Origin: Nageia nagi
Taxonomy: Eukaryota; Pinophyta
DNA: 64,000 nt
Assembly: GCA_050084985.1 (NCBI GenBank)
Contig: JBITNC010000002.1
Span: 33,170,001-33,234,000 of the forward strand
Direction: 5' to 3'
The stretch's first letter is position 1, and every line of letters starts with the position of its first letter. A program made the position numbers and the translations under genes. Below the pieces are notes generated by a model that was not told the DNA's origin, made no database searches, and saw only the letters and a list, made by a program, of their open reading frames with translations. Below are positions 21,065 to 32,400 of the stretch, piece by piece.

Positions 21065-22864
21065 GACCTTTGAAGTAGAATAAGTATCTAAGGTTGACTT
21101 TGCAATATGTGAACATAATCTTCATATTTTTGGTTTTACTTTGATAGGAAAAGGCACATAATTTAAAAGTGCAACCAAGACAAACCTCATAATGATAAAA
21201 TTCAAAGGCCTTTTAATTATTCTCAATAATCCAAAATTTGTATGGATCTAGAGTAACTGACACATGCCTATGTTTCTATTTGTTACAAAGGGGGTTCAAA
21301 GAAAAAAAACTTAAATAAAATCAACTTTTAGTCGTCTTTTAAACCTATTCCTTTGTATGACCTATTATATCATTCCATAAATGAAACATGTCAATTCAGT
21401 TTTTGAACACATAAACAAACATCGTAAAAGAAGTTTTATTTTTATCTTTTATGTTATGTTTTCGAGAAAACAATCTAATGCACAAACATCCTATATGCAA
21501 ACTTACTTTTAACGATGTGATTATCTTTTTTAAGTTTTCACATATGTTTAATGTTTGAGTTAAATGAACGATATGAGTTGTTAATTTTAGTCTTTTAATT
21601 TTCCTAATTTGTTTTGACTAGTCAGGTGTTAAACAAGGTAGGTTGGGTAATTCTAAGTAATATTCACAAGTTTCTATGGCTCTTGGCTTGGTTCTAAAAG
21701 AGTCTCCTTTTTTGACTCCTACCTAAAGGAGAGTCACCTTGGTCATTACCTCCAAGCATAACTAGCTCTATGGCTTCAAGTGTGTGATGTCGGTGGGTAC
21801 AAAGAAGTGAGAATTAACGGTTGGTAGTGACATCCAACTCGTTAATGTTCAATTATTCCTTTAAGGCCTTATGAAATGCAATTTAAACAAGTAAGATGCA
21901 ATTATGCATACTACCCTCCCCAACATTCATGTCCATTCATTTATCTTATCTTAATGTGACACAATCAGAAGTTTATTATAAGATGGATCTTGACCTTAAT
22001 AAACCCCGTTGTTCTTTTTTAATTATAATGTGGTTCATTATCCAACCTCTTAGTAATGTTCATTAACCCCTTCCAGCTGTGGAAGTATTATGTGTAGATA
22101 AATTAATTAAATGTGGTTCAATTATTCCTCCAAGGGTCACATCCCTTCGACCTCCAATGGAGTGGTAAGGGCAGACCTCTTCAAGAGTGTTAATGTGAAG
22201 TAAATTTCCAAATAAAATGTGCATAAATTTTACCTCTTCCACTTAACTTATTTCTGATCACTTAAGATCACTCGAAGCGCAAAAGTGAGAGCATACTTTG
22301 TCAAGTGGAAGTACTTAGTGTGTTCGAATCCACCCAATTCATTAACCCTTTAATGTGATTTGTACTATCCAAAACCCCGATTTATTTTCCTTAAGTTCAT
22401 TCCAAATTAAGTGTGATCCATTTACCTCTTCCAATTGTGGAAGTATTATGTGTGGTAAATTGCCTCCTCTTACTAGTAAGAGGTCATTAGATGTAGATAA
22501 ATTAACCCAATTAATGATAGTGTGAGTGTGAAAGGAAAGAAAAGTTAATTTATCCCTTCTTATCAAGTCTATTCTGATCACCTTAGATCGCACGAAGCGC
22601 AAAGGGAGAGCATAAGTAGACAAGATAAAAAGTATTAATATGTATGTGCCCTTCACCCAAAGCATGAAAATAAATACATAACTTCATACGTAAAGTAAAT
22701 TAATAAAAGATATGCATTTAACTTTTTCTACCCACTCCTATACGCATTTTGGGCAAAGAAATCACACTCAAAAATATTTTTCCATAACATAATTTTATTT
22801 TATTTTTTCATAAATAATAAAAAGAGATAAAAATGACCTGGAACGGGTCATCGGTGTTTATACA
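21065..22864. other. Leader of the gag-protease element
   Basis: About 1.8 kb lies between the gag start and the recognisable 5' LTR sequence. No coding domain is seen. The PBS and the inner border of the 5' LTR could not be placed, because the LTR inner end (TGTTGCAATG on the plus strand at 12044) is not repeated here. Confidence 0.55.
22060..22660. repeat. Diverged ~300-bp tandem duplication in the leader
   Basis: The block 'acc.cttcca..tgtggaagtattatgtgt.g..aaatt', then 'ttctgatcac.ttagatc.c.cgaagcgcaaa..gagagcata...tcaag', occurs once from about 22070 to 22305 and again from about 22425 to 22630. The copies differ by many substitutions and indels. Confidence 0.7.
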
Positions 22865-23031
22865 GGAAACGCTGGCGTTTAGTTACAGTTGCTGGCGTTT
22901 ATTTACAGTCGTTGGCGTTTAGTTACAGGAAACGTCAGCGTTCAATACCAGTTGCCAGCATTTAGTTACAGTCGCCTGCATTCTATTACAGTCGCTGGCG
23001 TTCAATACCAGTCGTTGGCGTTTCTGTAACA
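22865..23031. repeat. Minisatellite of ~20-23 bp units in the 5' LTR
   Basis: Eight consecutive units of the form GTYGCTGGCGTTTAGTTACA, with variants (GTCGTTGGCGTTT, GGAAACGTCAGCGTTCAATA). The left LTR has only one or two related units (near 12600-12627, 'gttacagagtcactgacgtttgg'), so the copy number differs between the two ends of one element. Confidence 0.8.
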
Positions 23032-23067
23032 AATTCCTGAAAAAGCACAGAACCCAAAATTTGAAGT

Positions 23068-23331
23068 TATGTCGAACGCCGGTGACTGGCTCAAAACGTC
23101 AGCATTTCAAGGCGAACGCCGGTGACTGATTAGCAGTTTTTATAACAATATAGAAACGATCGCCAAATAGTCAATTTTTATCGAAAAGGGGTCATGTGAC
23201 CACTCATTTTGCATGTACTCGATGAGAACTATCCAATAATAAAGTTTTCAAGCTTGTTTGAGGCTTGTATAAAGAGTTATGATTATTTCAATGTTTACTA
23301 GTTAAGAAGGGGACATTTTTAGGTGTCTACA
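23068..23331 (-). repeat. 5' LTR, recognisable part, of the gag-protease element
   Basis: It matches 12629-12890 nearly base for base and ends ...GTGTCTACA followed by the duplicated TTTTG. In element orientation this is the first ~264 bp of the 5' LTR (TGTAGACACC...). The inner part of the LTR is not homologous to the 3' copy. Confidence 0.85.
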
Positions 23332-23336
23332 TTTTG

Positions 23337-23974
23337 AGTTCGACTCTTAATCTTGGTGCATTAAGAAAGGACTTACCACTTTGGTTGAAGGATCTATGAA
23401 AGATAACCTCTACATTGTGGATCAAGTTTCATCAAAGATATTTCTTGCTTCTAGTGTGCATTCTAAAGGCAATATTTGGCACCATCATTTAGGGCACCTT
23501 AACCACAAGAGTATTCAAGTCATGAAAAAGCAAGAACTTGTAGAAGGTTTGCCTTCAATTTCTCCTTCGGTTGGTCTATGCGAGAAGTGCATTCTTGACA
23601 AGATGCATAGATAAAATTTTGAAAAAGATAAAGCAACAAGAGCATCTCAACCTCTTCAACTTATGCATTCATATTTGATGGGTTCATTTCAAACTAAGTC
23701 GCTTGGAGGAGCATCTTACATCTTGACCTTCATTAATGACTTTAGTAGGATGACCTTTGAGTATCTACTTGAGCACAAAGATCAAACCTTTGAGAGTTTT
23801 AAGGTTTTTAAAACCTTTGTTGAGAATCAAACTAACCTTAAAATCAAGATGTTGAGATCAAATGATAGAGGAAAATATAACAACAATGAATTCAATGACT
23901 ATTATGCCAAGTTTAAAATCAAGAGGCAGTTTAAATTCTTTACACTTCTCAGTAGAATGATGTTGCTAAAATAG
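23337..23974 (+). pseudogene. Copia GAG-pre-integrase and integrase core
   Basis: The sequence resumes right after the TTTTG duplication. 'GNIWHHHLGHLNHKSIQVM', then 'GLCEKCILDKMHR', is the pre-integrase HHCC zinc domain (H...H...C..C). 'GGASYILTFINDFSRMTF' and 'IKMLRSNDRGKYNNNEF' are the integrase core, with the first D in 'FINDFSR' and the second region reading S-N-D-R-G-K. One stop at 23612 separates the two open pieces (23381-23614, 23663-23974). Confidence 0.88.
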
Positions 23975-23999
23975 TAGAACAGTATTGTTGAAAAGAAAA

Positions 24000-24992
24000 A
24001 TAGAATAATTATGGAGATGGCTAGATGCATGTTGGGTAATCTTCTTAAATTCTTATGGGATGAAGCTGTGAGCACTGCTACTTACACCTTGAATAGGTGT
24101 ACCATAAAATTCATTTAGAATAAAACTCCTTTTAAGGCATGGTCAAAAAGAAAACCTAACATTTCTCAATCAATCTAAGTATATATCATACATCTTGCAG
24201 AAGTTTGAAATGAAGGAGTGTAGATATGCTGCGATCTCATTCTCTTCTAGAATCACTATTTCTCTAAGCTCCAACTCTCAGTTGGCTAATGCCACTGCTT
24301 ATAGGTAATTAATTGGTAGTCTTCTATATTTGACTATATCGAAGCCAGATATTACCTTTGCAATGTATCTGATGGCACGATTCATGTAGAAACCATATGT
24401 TGAGCACCTCAATGTTGTTAAGCAAATTTTGAGGTATGTTATAGGGACTAAAGATCTTGCTCTTAATTATTCTAAGGTGCCTTTATTTGTTCTCTCTAGA
24501 TTCTAAAAATTCTGACTATAGGGGAGTAGAGATAATAAGAAATCAACCTTTGCATATGTGTTTAGCATTGATTTAGGTGCTATCTCTTGAGCTTTCAATA
24601 AGTAGCCTATTGTTTCTCTTTCAACCATAAAATTTGAATACCGTTCCATGTCTATTGTAGCCTAAGAAGCCATTTAGCTAAGGCATATTTTGAAAGAAAT
24701 TAGGTACAAGCAAGGTAGCTTATATTTGATTTTTTCAAATAATTAGTTGGTTATTTCTTTGATTAAGAATCCTATGTTCCATCAGAGAATAAGACATGTG
24801 AAAATCCATACCCATTTTATCAAGGAGAAGGTTCTTGATGGCATCATATTCCTAAAGTATTGTCCATCCATTTTAAACTTAGCTGATTTGTTCACCAAGC
24901 CCCTCCCAAAAGCTCAATTCTATAATCTTAAGGATGCTATCAGATTGGTGAAGTTACTTTCAAAAAGAGTAAAGTTTGAATTCTTATGTTGA
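24000..24992 (+). pseudogene. Copia integrase end joined to RT/RNase H C-terminus
   Basis: Text to about 24170 ends the integrase ('TPFKAWSKRKPNISQSI'). From about 24185 the sequence is already near the end of RT ('QKFEMKECRYAA', then 'IGSLLYLTISKPDITFAM'). The last part (24747-24992) is the copia RNase H: 'IRHVKIHTHFIKEKVLDG' and 'LADLFTKPLPKAQF'. Most of RT, including the YVDD catalytic box, is missing between them, so about 1 kb or more has been deleted. Many stops occur. Confidence 0.82.
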
Positions 24993-25136
24993 ATTCATGT
25001 TTGTGATGACAAATTCACCCTTAAAAATATTTTGTGCTATATAGTGTTGATTTTGTTGTACACCTTCGTGTTAAGTTCGCTCTACATGAGGAATTTATTG
25101 TATAAAATTTTTAAAAGTAAAAAGATTGGCCAATCT

Positions 25137-25228
25137 AGCACTATTTAGTTATCCATATGTGAGGAACTCTTATGTGTCTTTTAGCACTATTTAGTTATCC
25201 ATATGTGAGAAACTCATATGTGCATGCT
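25137..25228. repeat. 46-bp tandem duplication in copia 3' region
   Basis: AGCACTATTTAGTTATCCAT begins at 25137 and again at 25183, each followed by 'atgtga.gaactc.tatgtg'. It lies between the RNase H end and the 3' LTR. Confidence 0.85.
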
Positions 25229-25681
25229 CTATTTTGTAATGATAATCAACACATGTTTTATATAGTAGTAGGTGACTATAAGCTTTTGGCATGGCATCTT
25301 CGTGATGATTTATAGTGCACCATTGATCAGTTCATGATGGCATTTGTGTGATTCATCTATCCTTATTGAGATGAATATGTTGCATCTAACTGATCTTATT
25401 ATTTGAGTTGATTATGACTTGCAGGTTCCTTTGAGATTACAAGTTACTTACCTTAGGTATGCAGGCTTTTAGAGACTCTTCATGACTTCCAATTGGATGA
25501 CTACTTCATGTACACTTAAATCAATTATGATTAATGATTGTATTTGGAAAAGTAGTGAGTCTCAAACTCAATCTTTCTTACTTTACAATTATGTAAAAAG
25601 TTCTCATCTTTGTTGTATCTATTTGAAGGAGAACTTACTTTCTCTTCTTTTTCTCTCTTAGTCGCTCTATCCCAATATTGC

Positions 25682-25693
25682 ATTAAAGGGGAG
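25682..25693 (+). promoter_or_regulatory. Polypurine tract of the copia element
   Basis: ATTAAAGGGGAG immediately precedes the LTR start TGTTGGAATG. Position and composition are as expected for the plus-strand primer. Confidence 0.85.
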
Positions 25694-26194
25694 TGTTGGA
25701 ATGTATAATGCATTATTGTAAAGTTATGTAATAATATTCTATGTAAGTTCATTAATACTTAAGGGTATCATTTGATACTTTAAGTATTTAAGTGAATATG
25801 ATAATGTAACTTTTCCTACACTCCATGTCATGAGCATGCCCCTTAGGTAAAAGAATGTGCATGCCATGCTTTTGTACATTGGATAAAAGAGTGATCCAAA
25901 GAAGGATTTTGGCCTATAAATAAAAGGCTTCCTCTTTGTGATCACACACCAATTTATGGAGTAAAATTATGCTAGAGGATAGTGTTTAGGAGTTGAGATT
26001 AAGAGGATTGTAAGAGAGTTGCATTTGTAATTTAAGTAAAGATCTAGTTAGTGGATGTACTCTTAGTTGGAGGAACCACTTACATCTTGTGTTATCTTTG
26101 TGAGATTGCTTTGTGAGTTTGTTAGATGTGTATTGTGAGCTTTCATGTGATCTTAGGAGTTTAGAGTTATTCATATTATAGTTCAAATCTCTCA
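25694..26194 (+). repeat. 3' LTR of the copia element
   Basis: 501 bp, TGTTGGAATG...TCTCA, with TG/CA ends. It is collinear with 7285-7757. A TATA-like 'cctataaata' lies at about 25913. Several percent divergence and small indels from the 5' LTR indicate an old insertion. Confidence 0.9.
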
Positions 26195-26700
26195 TTTCTT
26201 AAAGAACTTATGAGATTACCATCAAGAAGAGAATTTGATTTCTCCAATGATTTAATCCCTAGAAAGAAAAAAATTATATTAATGTCCACAAATGACCAAA
26301 CGCGATTAATGGGACTGAAGGGTATACAAGTCTAAAGCATCATGAGGGGCTCAATAGCCCTCACTGAAAGCAAACTATGAAAAGACTAAGAAAAATATAG
26401 GGCTAATCCCTAAAAGGAAATAAATAGTTGAACAAACAAATATATTAAGCAAAACATAGTCATAGGGGAGGTCTCTCATGATCTATCTTATTGTGCACTC
26501 CTGGGCTGATATGTGTTTGCATTGGCACTACTATAGCTAAAGGTCATGATCCATTGCAAATTCATAGAACTAAGGTCAAGATGCACCATTTTTCTAGTAC
26601 ATCAAGTAAGCTGAGGAGAGTCCTCAATCCTCCTACAAACTCCCTCTCTTGAGGCAACTGGGAAGAAAGAGGTAATCAAGCGATCACATGTTAGGTGTTT
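26195..26700. other. Unassigned flank between copia LTR and chromovirus RT
   Basis: No domain is readable. It may hold decayed gag or protease of the following chromovirus, but the text is too broken to call. Confidence 0.35.
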
Positions 26701-26859
26701 GGAGTCAAATAATACTACCTCTAGGACACTGTATAGAAAGATGACCATTGAAATTGAGGAACTTAAAGTTTAGTTACACGAGTTGCTAGAAAAATGACAT
26801 CCAACATAGCACATCACCATGGGGAGCACTAATTTTATTTGTTAAGAAGAAGGATAGAT

Positions 26860-27564
26860 TACAGGATGTTGAACAAGGTAACTATCAAGAACCAATATCC
26901 TTTACCTAGGATAGATGATCTTTTTTATCAACTTAAGGAAGAAACTATATTCTCCAAGTTGGATCTAAGATCAACTTACCATCAAGGATAAGGGACTCGA
27001 ATATCAATAAAATTTCTTTTAAGATTCAATATGGACACAATGAGTTTATAGTTTTACCCTTAGGTATTACAAACGCTCCAGCATCTTTTATGAATTTGAT
27101 GAATAGTATATTCAGAGAATACCTTTAGAAGTTTATTTTGATCTTTCTAGATGATATATTGATATATTCACAAATAGAAGAACATGATAAGACCTTGGAA
27201 TGATCTTGGAGATTTTAAGAATCAATTATATGCTAAGTTATCCAAATGTGCATTTTATGTTTCTCAAGTACAATACTTAGGACATATTATCTCTAAATGA
27301 ATTGCAATAGATCCAAAGATACTTGAGGATATAATGATTTGGCCTACTTCGAAGAATGTAAGTGAAATCAGAAGCTTTATGGGTTTAACAAGTTATTACA
27401 AATATTTTGTAGATAACTTCTCTAAAATCGCTTATGCCATCACCCAATTGCAGGAGGAAAGTTTTTATGGACAGAAAAGTGTGAACAAGGTTTTTCCACA
27501 CTCAAACAAAGGCTTACCACCATACTTATACTTAAAATTCCAAACCCCCATATGTTTTTTGTAG
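26860..27564 (+). pseudogene. Chromovirus RT and start of RNase H
   Basis: '[18 protein letters not shown]', '[12 protein letters not shown]', '[16 protein letters not shown]' and 'FLDDILIYS' are the RT fingers and palm, with the catalytic Asp pair intact in F-L-D-D. 'SEIRSFMGLTSYYKYFVDNF' (27363-27421) is the connection to RNase H. At least three frame changes and several stops break it. Confidence 0.85.
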
Positions 27565-27805
27565 TATCATGTACAAATGCTTCCAATGAAGGTTTAGGAG
27601 GATTATTTAATACAAGATGGTGCAACGGTTGCCTATGAGTCTAGAAAACTCAAAGATCATGAAGTAAGATATGCGATTCAAGACTTGGAGTTTACAGTTG
27701 TGGTTCATGCCTTGAAGCTTTGAAGCCATTATCTTTTAGGGAAGCCCTTTGAGCTATAATCAAACCACCAAAGTCTTAGATATGTCTTTACTCAACCAGA
27801 TTTGA

Positions 27806-28189
27806 ATGCTCGACATAGAAGATGGATGGAACTCCTTATTGAATATGATTTTAGTATTAATTAAAGAAAAAGATAACAAGGTAGAAGATGCATTAACTCG
27901 TAGGAAGCATATTGTAGCTCTAACCTTAGGTCAAATAGACCTTATTTATAGAATCCAACAACTTCAAGCTCAGGATTATCATTGTAAGAGGATTGAAAGA
28001 GAACATGTAGAGTACTCAATCAAAGTAAAAGATTTGAAATGCAAGAAAGATAGTCTTCTTTATTATAAAGATAAAGTGATGATTAATAAGGAAGGAAATA
28101 TGAGGAATGTAATACTTTGGGGATCACACCACACCCCTTATTTTGATCACCTTGGAGGAACTAAGATGAGGGAAAAGTTGAAGAAATAA
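27806..28189 (+). pseudogene. RNase H end to integrase zinc region
   Basis: An open piece of 127 codons. 'KEKDNKVEDALTRR' is the RNase H end (N..ADALSR pattern, here VEDAL). 'PYFDHLGGTKMREKLKK' is the H...H part of the integrase zinc domain. It follows the RNase H text 'KDHEVRYAIQDLE', read with frame changes from 27640. Confidence 0.8.
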
Positions 28190-28960
28190 TTATATTGGTC
28201 GAGAATGAAAATGGACATAATTTATTATGTATCTAAATGTCTAGAATATCATAAATTGAAGGATTAACATAGGCATATGGAAAGAAAAATCTATCCACAT
28301 AGTATCCCTACACATAAATGGAAAAAGATTTATATGGATTTTATTATTGGATTACCCAAAACTAGGTTTCGACGTGATGTTATCTAAGTAGTAGTTGACA
28401 AATTGACCAAAGCAACTCACTTTAGACCTAGAAATATAACGGATTATGCTCCAACAGTTGCAAGTAAATTCGCAAAGGAGATCATTCAATAGCATAGATT
28501 TCCTAAGGATATTGTCTTCAATTGAGATTCAATATTCACTTTCTAGTTATGTATGAGTTTTCCTAAAGTTGTAGGTAATAAATTGAATATTAGTTTGTTT
28601 TATCATTTAGAAACAGATTGACAAATTGAGCGAGTCAAACAAATCTTGGATGATACGCTTAGAATGTATTGCATTAATCACCCCACCAAATGGGATGATT
28701 ACTTGCACTTAGTTGATTTCATTTATAATAATGGCTATAACTCATCCTTTTAAGGATGGCACATTTTGAATCCTTTTATGGTCAAAGGTGTAATACTCCT
28801 CTCTCTTGGGATAATCTTAAAGATCGAGTTATGGTTAGAAACAATATAATATTGGAGATGGAGGAACAACTTAAGGAAATTCAACAAAGATAATGACAAT
28901 ATTTAGAGGAAAACAAGGGAGTTCTCCTTTGATGATAGTGTTTTTGCGAGTTAAACCCAA
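28190..28960 (+). pseudogene. Chromovirus integrase core
   Basis: 'KWKKIYMDFIIGLPKT', then 'VVVDKLTKATHF', is the first catalytic-Asp region. 'FPKDIVFN' is where the second Asp region is expected, but a stop and N replace D-R-D. The E region is not clear. Stops are frequent. Confidence 0.75.
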
Positions 28961-29149
28961 AAAAAGTGCCATTTAGTCTTTCAAGTTAACACCAAGATAT
29001 GTTGGTCCTTTTGCATCTTAGATAAATTTAGTCTAATCGCCTATAGAGTCGAACTTTTGTCTAACTTGTCTAAGATCCATGACTCTTTGCACGTGTCTTT
29101 GTTGAAAAAGTATGTTCATGATCTATCACGTGTTTGGGAGGTATCCTCT

Positions 29150-29335
29150 TTACATATGGAGGATCCATTTGTTGTGGAGGTGTGTTTGAATCGGATTCTC
29201 AAGTTGCATTTTAGAAAGCTTTGAAACAACCTTGTTAATTAGTGTCAGATTCAATGGGATAGATATTCTAAAAATAATTCCACATGGGAAATACGGAAAA
29301 CATGAAAAAACTATTCCCTTATTTGTTTGAAAAGT
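29150..29335 (+). pseudogene. Chromodomain remnant
   Basis: 'VEVCLNRILKLHFRKL', then 'CQIQWDRYSKNNSTWE', matches the C-terminal chromodomain pattern of plant chromoviruses (I/V-E..L..R..R......V.W......TWE). Three stops interrupt it. Confidence 0.6.
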
Positions 29336-29397
29336 AAAGATGAAACTATGAGACCATTTTTAATGCTTTCAATAAACATAAGGGATTGTGTTAATCG

Positions 29398-29430
29398 AAG
29401 TGGGGGAGGATGTAATAGCCAAATCTGCTA
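29398..29430 (+). promoter_or_regulatory. Polypurine tract and start of 3' LTR
   Basis: GAAGTGGGGGAGGA runs directly into TGTAATAGCC at 29411, the usual PPT-LTR junction for chromoviruses. The far end of this LTR could not be placed because no second copy is in the window. Confidence 0.75.
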
Positions 29431-32400
29431 TGGATTCCCTTGGTCTATTTATTTTGATGTTATGATGTATAAAACTAGACAATTCAACTTTTGTTAGAAT
29501 AAGATGTATTGTTATGTGCATTTATTTATGATGATGTGATTATTCTATTTTGAATATAAGAAACTAATCCTATCATATTATCTATTATCGTACATGTTAC
29601 TACCAAAGTGTTTGTTGTGATATGCAAGAACATGTGTACAAAAACAAGATGCTCATGAATGGATTGGAAATGATAGCCTAAGTATGATTCTAAATATCAA
29701 GTTGGATCTAATTAAACACCTCAAAGAGCCCTAAGAAAGGTAAATATCATATAGATGCATGAGGCAAAGATTTGAAAAGTAACCTCTTAAGAAATATGAT
29801 ATTGATAATGCCTGGTGTGTTATTTTTTAAATATTATTTTGGAAAAAGTAGATTGTTTTCTTAAATGTAAATTTAGCCCAACGATTTTACCTAGAAAGTT
29901 GAAGGGTTATTTAAATACCATGGATTCCTAACAAATGAGTGTTATGAGAAGAAATAATTAAAACCCACTTCTCAAGGGTAAAATATGGATAAATAGGTAT
30001 TAAATAAATTAATATGTTGTTACCCATTTAAGAAAGAATAAATAGATATTTATTTATTATTCCATATTCTAAATTATCATATTTAACTAATTATGAGTTG
30101 TAAATTAGTTAAATTAAGAAATAAAAAATTAGTTGTAAATTCAAAAGAGAAATTAATAAGTTGCATAAGAAAATATTAAATTTAGAAATAAAGGAAATAT
30201 CTAAAATTATACAATTTTCTCTTATCAACATAAAGATAAAGTTTCCATTCTTTAAATTATCCAAAATCCCTTATCTCATGTAAATTGGTTAAAATCCAAA
30301 AGTCTAAAAGTCAATAATAAGGAAACTTAACTCTTAGGAAAAACTATAAATAAAAGCTTAGGGGTAGGCTTTTAGGAATATTTGAATATTGGAAAGGAAC
30401 TCTGTCAAACTGGGAAAGCTCAATGTTTCAACATCAATTGCAAAAACAATTGAAGTTGAAACCTTCTTACTTCCTTTGTTTTGTATTTCTAATATAATAG
30501 AATTGAATATGCTTGAAATTATTTTGAATGTTTTGTTCTATTATTGGTTTAAAACAATAAGATTATTGTTTTACATATCATTGAAATTTTAAATTTATTT
30601 AAATAAGATTGTAATTATTAGATTTAAAATAAATAATTATTTACCCAATAGCATTTAAACTAGAGATGTTATTTTAAATGTGGGGGTAGTTTACCCAATG
30701 ACGGGTACCCTAGTGGCAAGGTTTGGGCTTGGTTTCAGCTAGGTCTTGGGTTCCAATAGCTAGAGTATGGGTGAGGACCCTTGTAAAACCCTATGATGTA
30801 AGCACTATTTATTCAAAATAAAAATGTGGGGGTAGTTTTATTAAAATATGGGCCATTGTATGCAAAGATTTCTAGAACCATGACTTTAGGTTTTGTAGCT
30901 CCATTTGTTTTAGTATTTTGAATTTTAAGTGCTCAAAATATTCCTCATGGAAGAGCGTTGGGTTTTTGAAGCCTTTACATGTGTTTTTGAAAGTTTTAAG
31001 TGTGTAAACCATGTACTTGCTTTGGGTATTATGGACAACCTTGAAGCTCCATTTGGGACGTCCACCAAGGAAGGATTTTGGGTTTAAATAAACACATGAA
31101 TTCCCAAGTGTATATCTACCTTGTTTGTGGAGTCCATCAAGTGTTTCTCTCTCTTATTTGGCTAGTGTGCACTCCCCTTGAAGCCTTGGTCCTTGGAAGC
31201 TTCAAATCCAATTTTCATGGGTCTTAGGGTGCCTTGGAGGCTATGCATCAAGCTAGAAAACTCCTAGGAATACAACATCCACTTTTTGGAATATTCTACT
31301 TGCCTTATGGTGGTCCCCTCCTCTCTAGAAGGCATACATAGCCTTGGGGATTATGTACAAGCAATTGAATGCATGTTTGGAATTGATTTTTGATCTTTCA
31401 TTCCTTGATGTGCATCCTTCTTGGAATTAACATATGGATCAACAAGGTCTCTCTCATTGGCAAATTTATATTGTGGAGTGGGGATTTTTATTTAATTAGA
31501 GAATAATTGCATAGTATTAAATTATAAAAATTACATACAAATAGATCATTAATAAATATGGAAAAAAATAGTTTGAATTTTAATGGTAATATTTTAAATA
31601 GTAAACTATTTAAAATGGTAGATGAATAAATAATAGATAATCGAGTATTATTATTATTTATGGTCTATATGAAAAATATTACTTAAAATTATTTTTAATC
31701 GTAAGAAATAGTATTTTAATATTTTGCGAAAAAAATTAAATAAGGAAATGAAGGATTAAACTATTATTGGATAAAATTTATATATGTTCTTTTAAAAAAC
31801 ATTTAAATAAGGAAAAAGGGGGTTAAAATGTGATTTAATATTTATCCGTGTAAAAAATATTTGATTAAGGAATGTTTTCCCAGATTAGTGAAAGAATTAT
31901 GTGAAGATTTATTGTGAAATAAATTTAATGAAATAATTGTTTAATCCCTAGAGTCTTTATTTAAAAGCTAGATTCTAATATTACACTTAAAATCTAGGAG
32001 AAAGAAAAAAATATTATTTATGTGTTGTATTCTTTTATTTAAAAAGTATCAACATGCATTTAGAAAAGGAAATGTTGTTTTGATTAAATCCATTCTTGAG
32101 CTACCGTATTTCCAACTTCAAAGGTGATTGAGCTTCTAAACGTTGCTTTATGGAAAAGCTTTGGAATTGAAATGCTATTCATCTTCATAAACTTGTAAAA
32201 GATTTGTTTACAACATATTATAGATAATTGTATAATCAAAACATTATGTATTAAAAAAAATATTTCTTTATGAATAAAATGCTTTTGATTTGGGGTACAT
32301 CAATCCCTGCACAAGGGAGGTTAATGAGTTAGACCTTAGTTGAATTCAAGGATAAGGAAGTCCTATTCATGAGGGGGTTCACATGTGAGAGGCAGGTGGA

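Larger units (their letters stand above)
12044..23331 (-). mobile_element. Non-autonomous Tat-like gag-protease LTR element, nested in copia
   Basis: It is bounded by TTTTG on both sides (12039-12043 and 23332-23336), has TG...CA termini, and interrupts copia sequence that is contiguous once the element is removed. Orientation is minus: the purine tract (read on the minus strand as AAAAAGGGGCAAAA) abuts the LTR start TGTAGACACC at 12890, and the single long frame is on the minus strand. The only coding capacity seen is gag plus protease (21064-17639). About 4.7 kb downstream holds no RT, RNase H or integrase text. Total length is about 11.3 kb. Mobilisation in trans by a related Tat element is inferred. 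Confidence 0.85.
7285..26194 (+). mobile_element. Ty1/copia retrotransposon, decayed, split by a nested element
   Basis: Two direct repeats (about 7285-7757 and 25694-26194) are collinear over about 450 bp with point differences. A tRNA-Met-type PBS follows the left one and a purine tract precedes the right one. Coding remnants run in copia order: gag (10827-11709), protease (11790-12038), then, after an 11.3-kb foreign insertion, GAG-pre-integrase/integrase (23337-24170) and the RT C-terminus/RNase H (24180-24992). Many stops show that it is long dead. The left end of the 5' LTR lacks about 28 bp present in the 3' LTR, and no clear target duplication is seen. Confidence 0.9.
26700..29410 (+). 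mobile_element. Decayed chromodomain Ty3/gypsy (chromovirus) pol
   Basis: RT, RNase H, integrase and chromodomain remnants occur in order on the plus strand and end in a purine tract plus LTR start at 29411. gag and the 5' LTR are not seen. There are many stops and frame changes throughout. It is an independent copy, much older than the chromovirus at 54569-61523. Confidence 0.82.
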
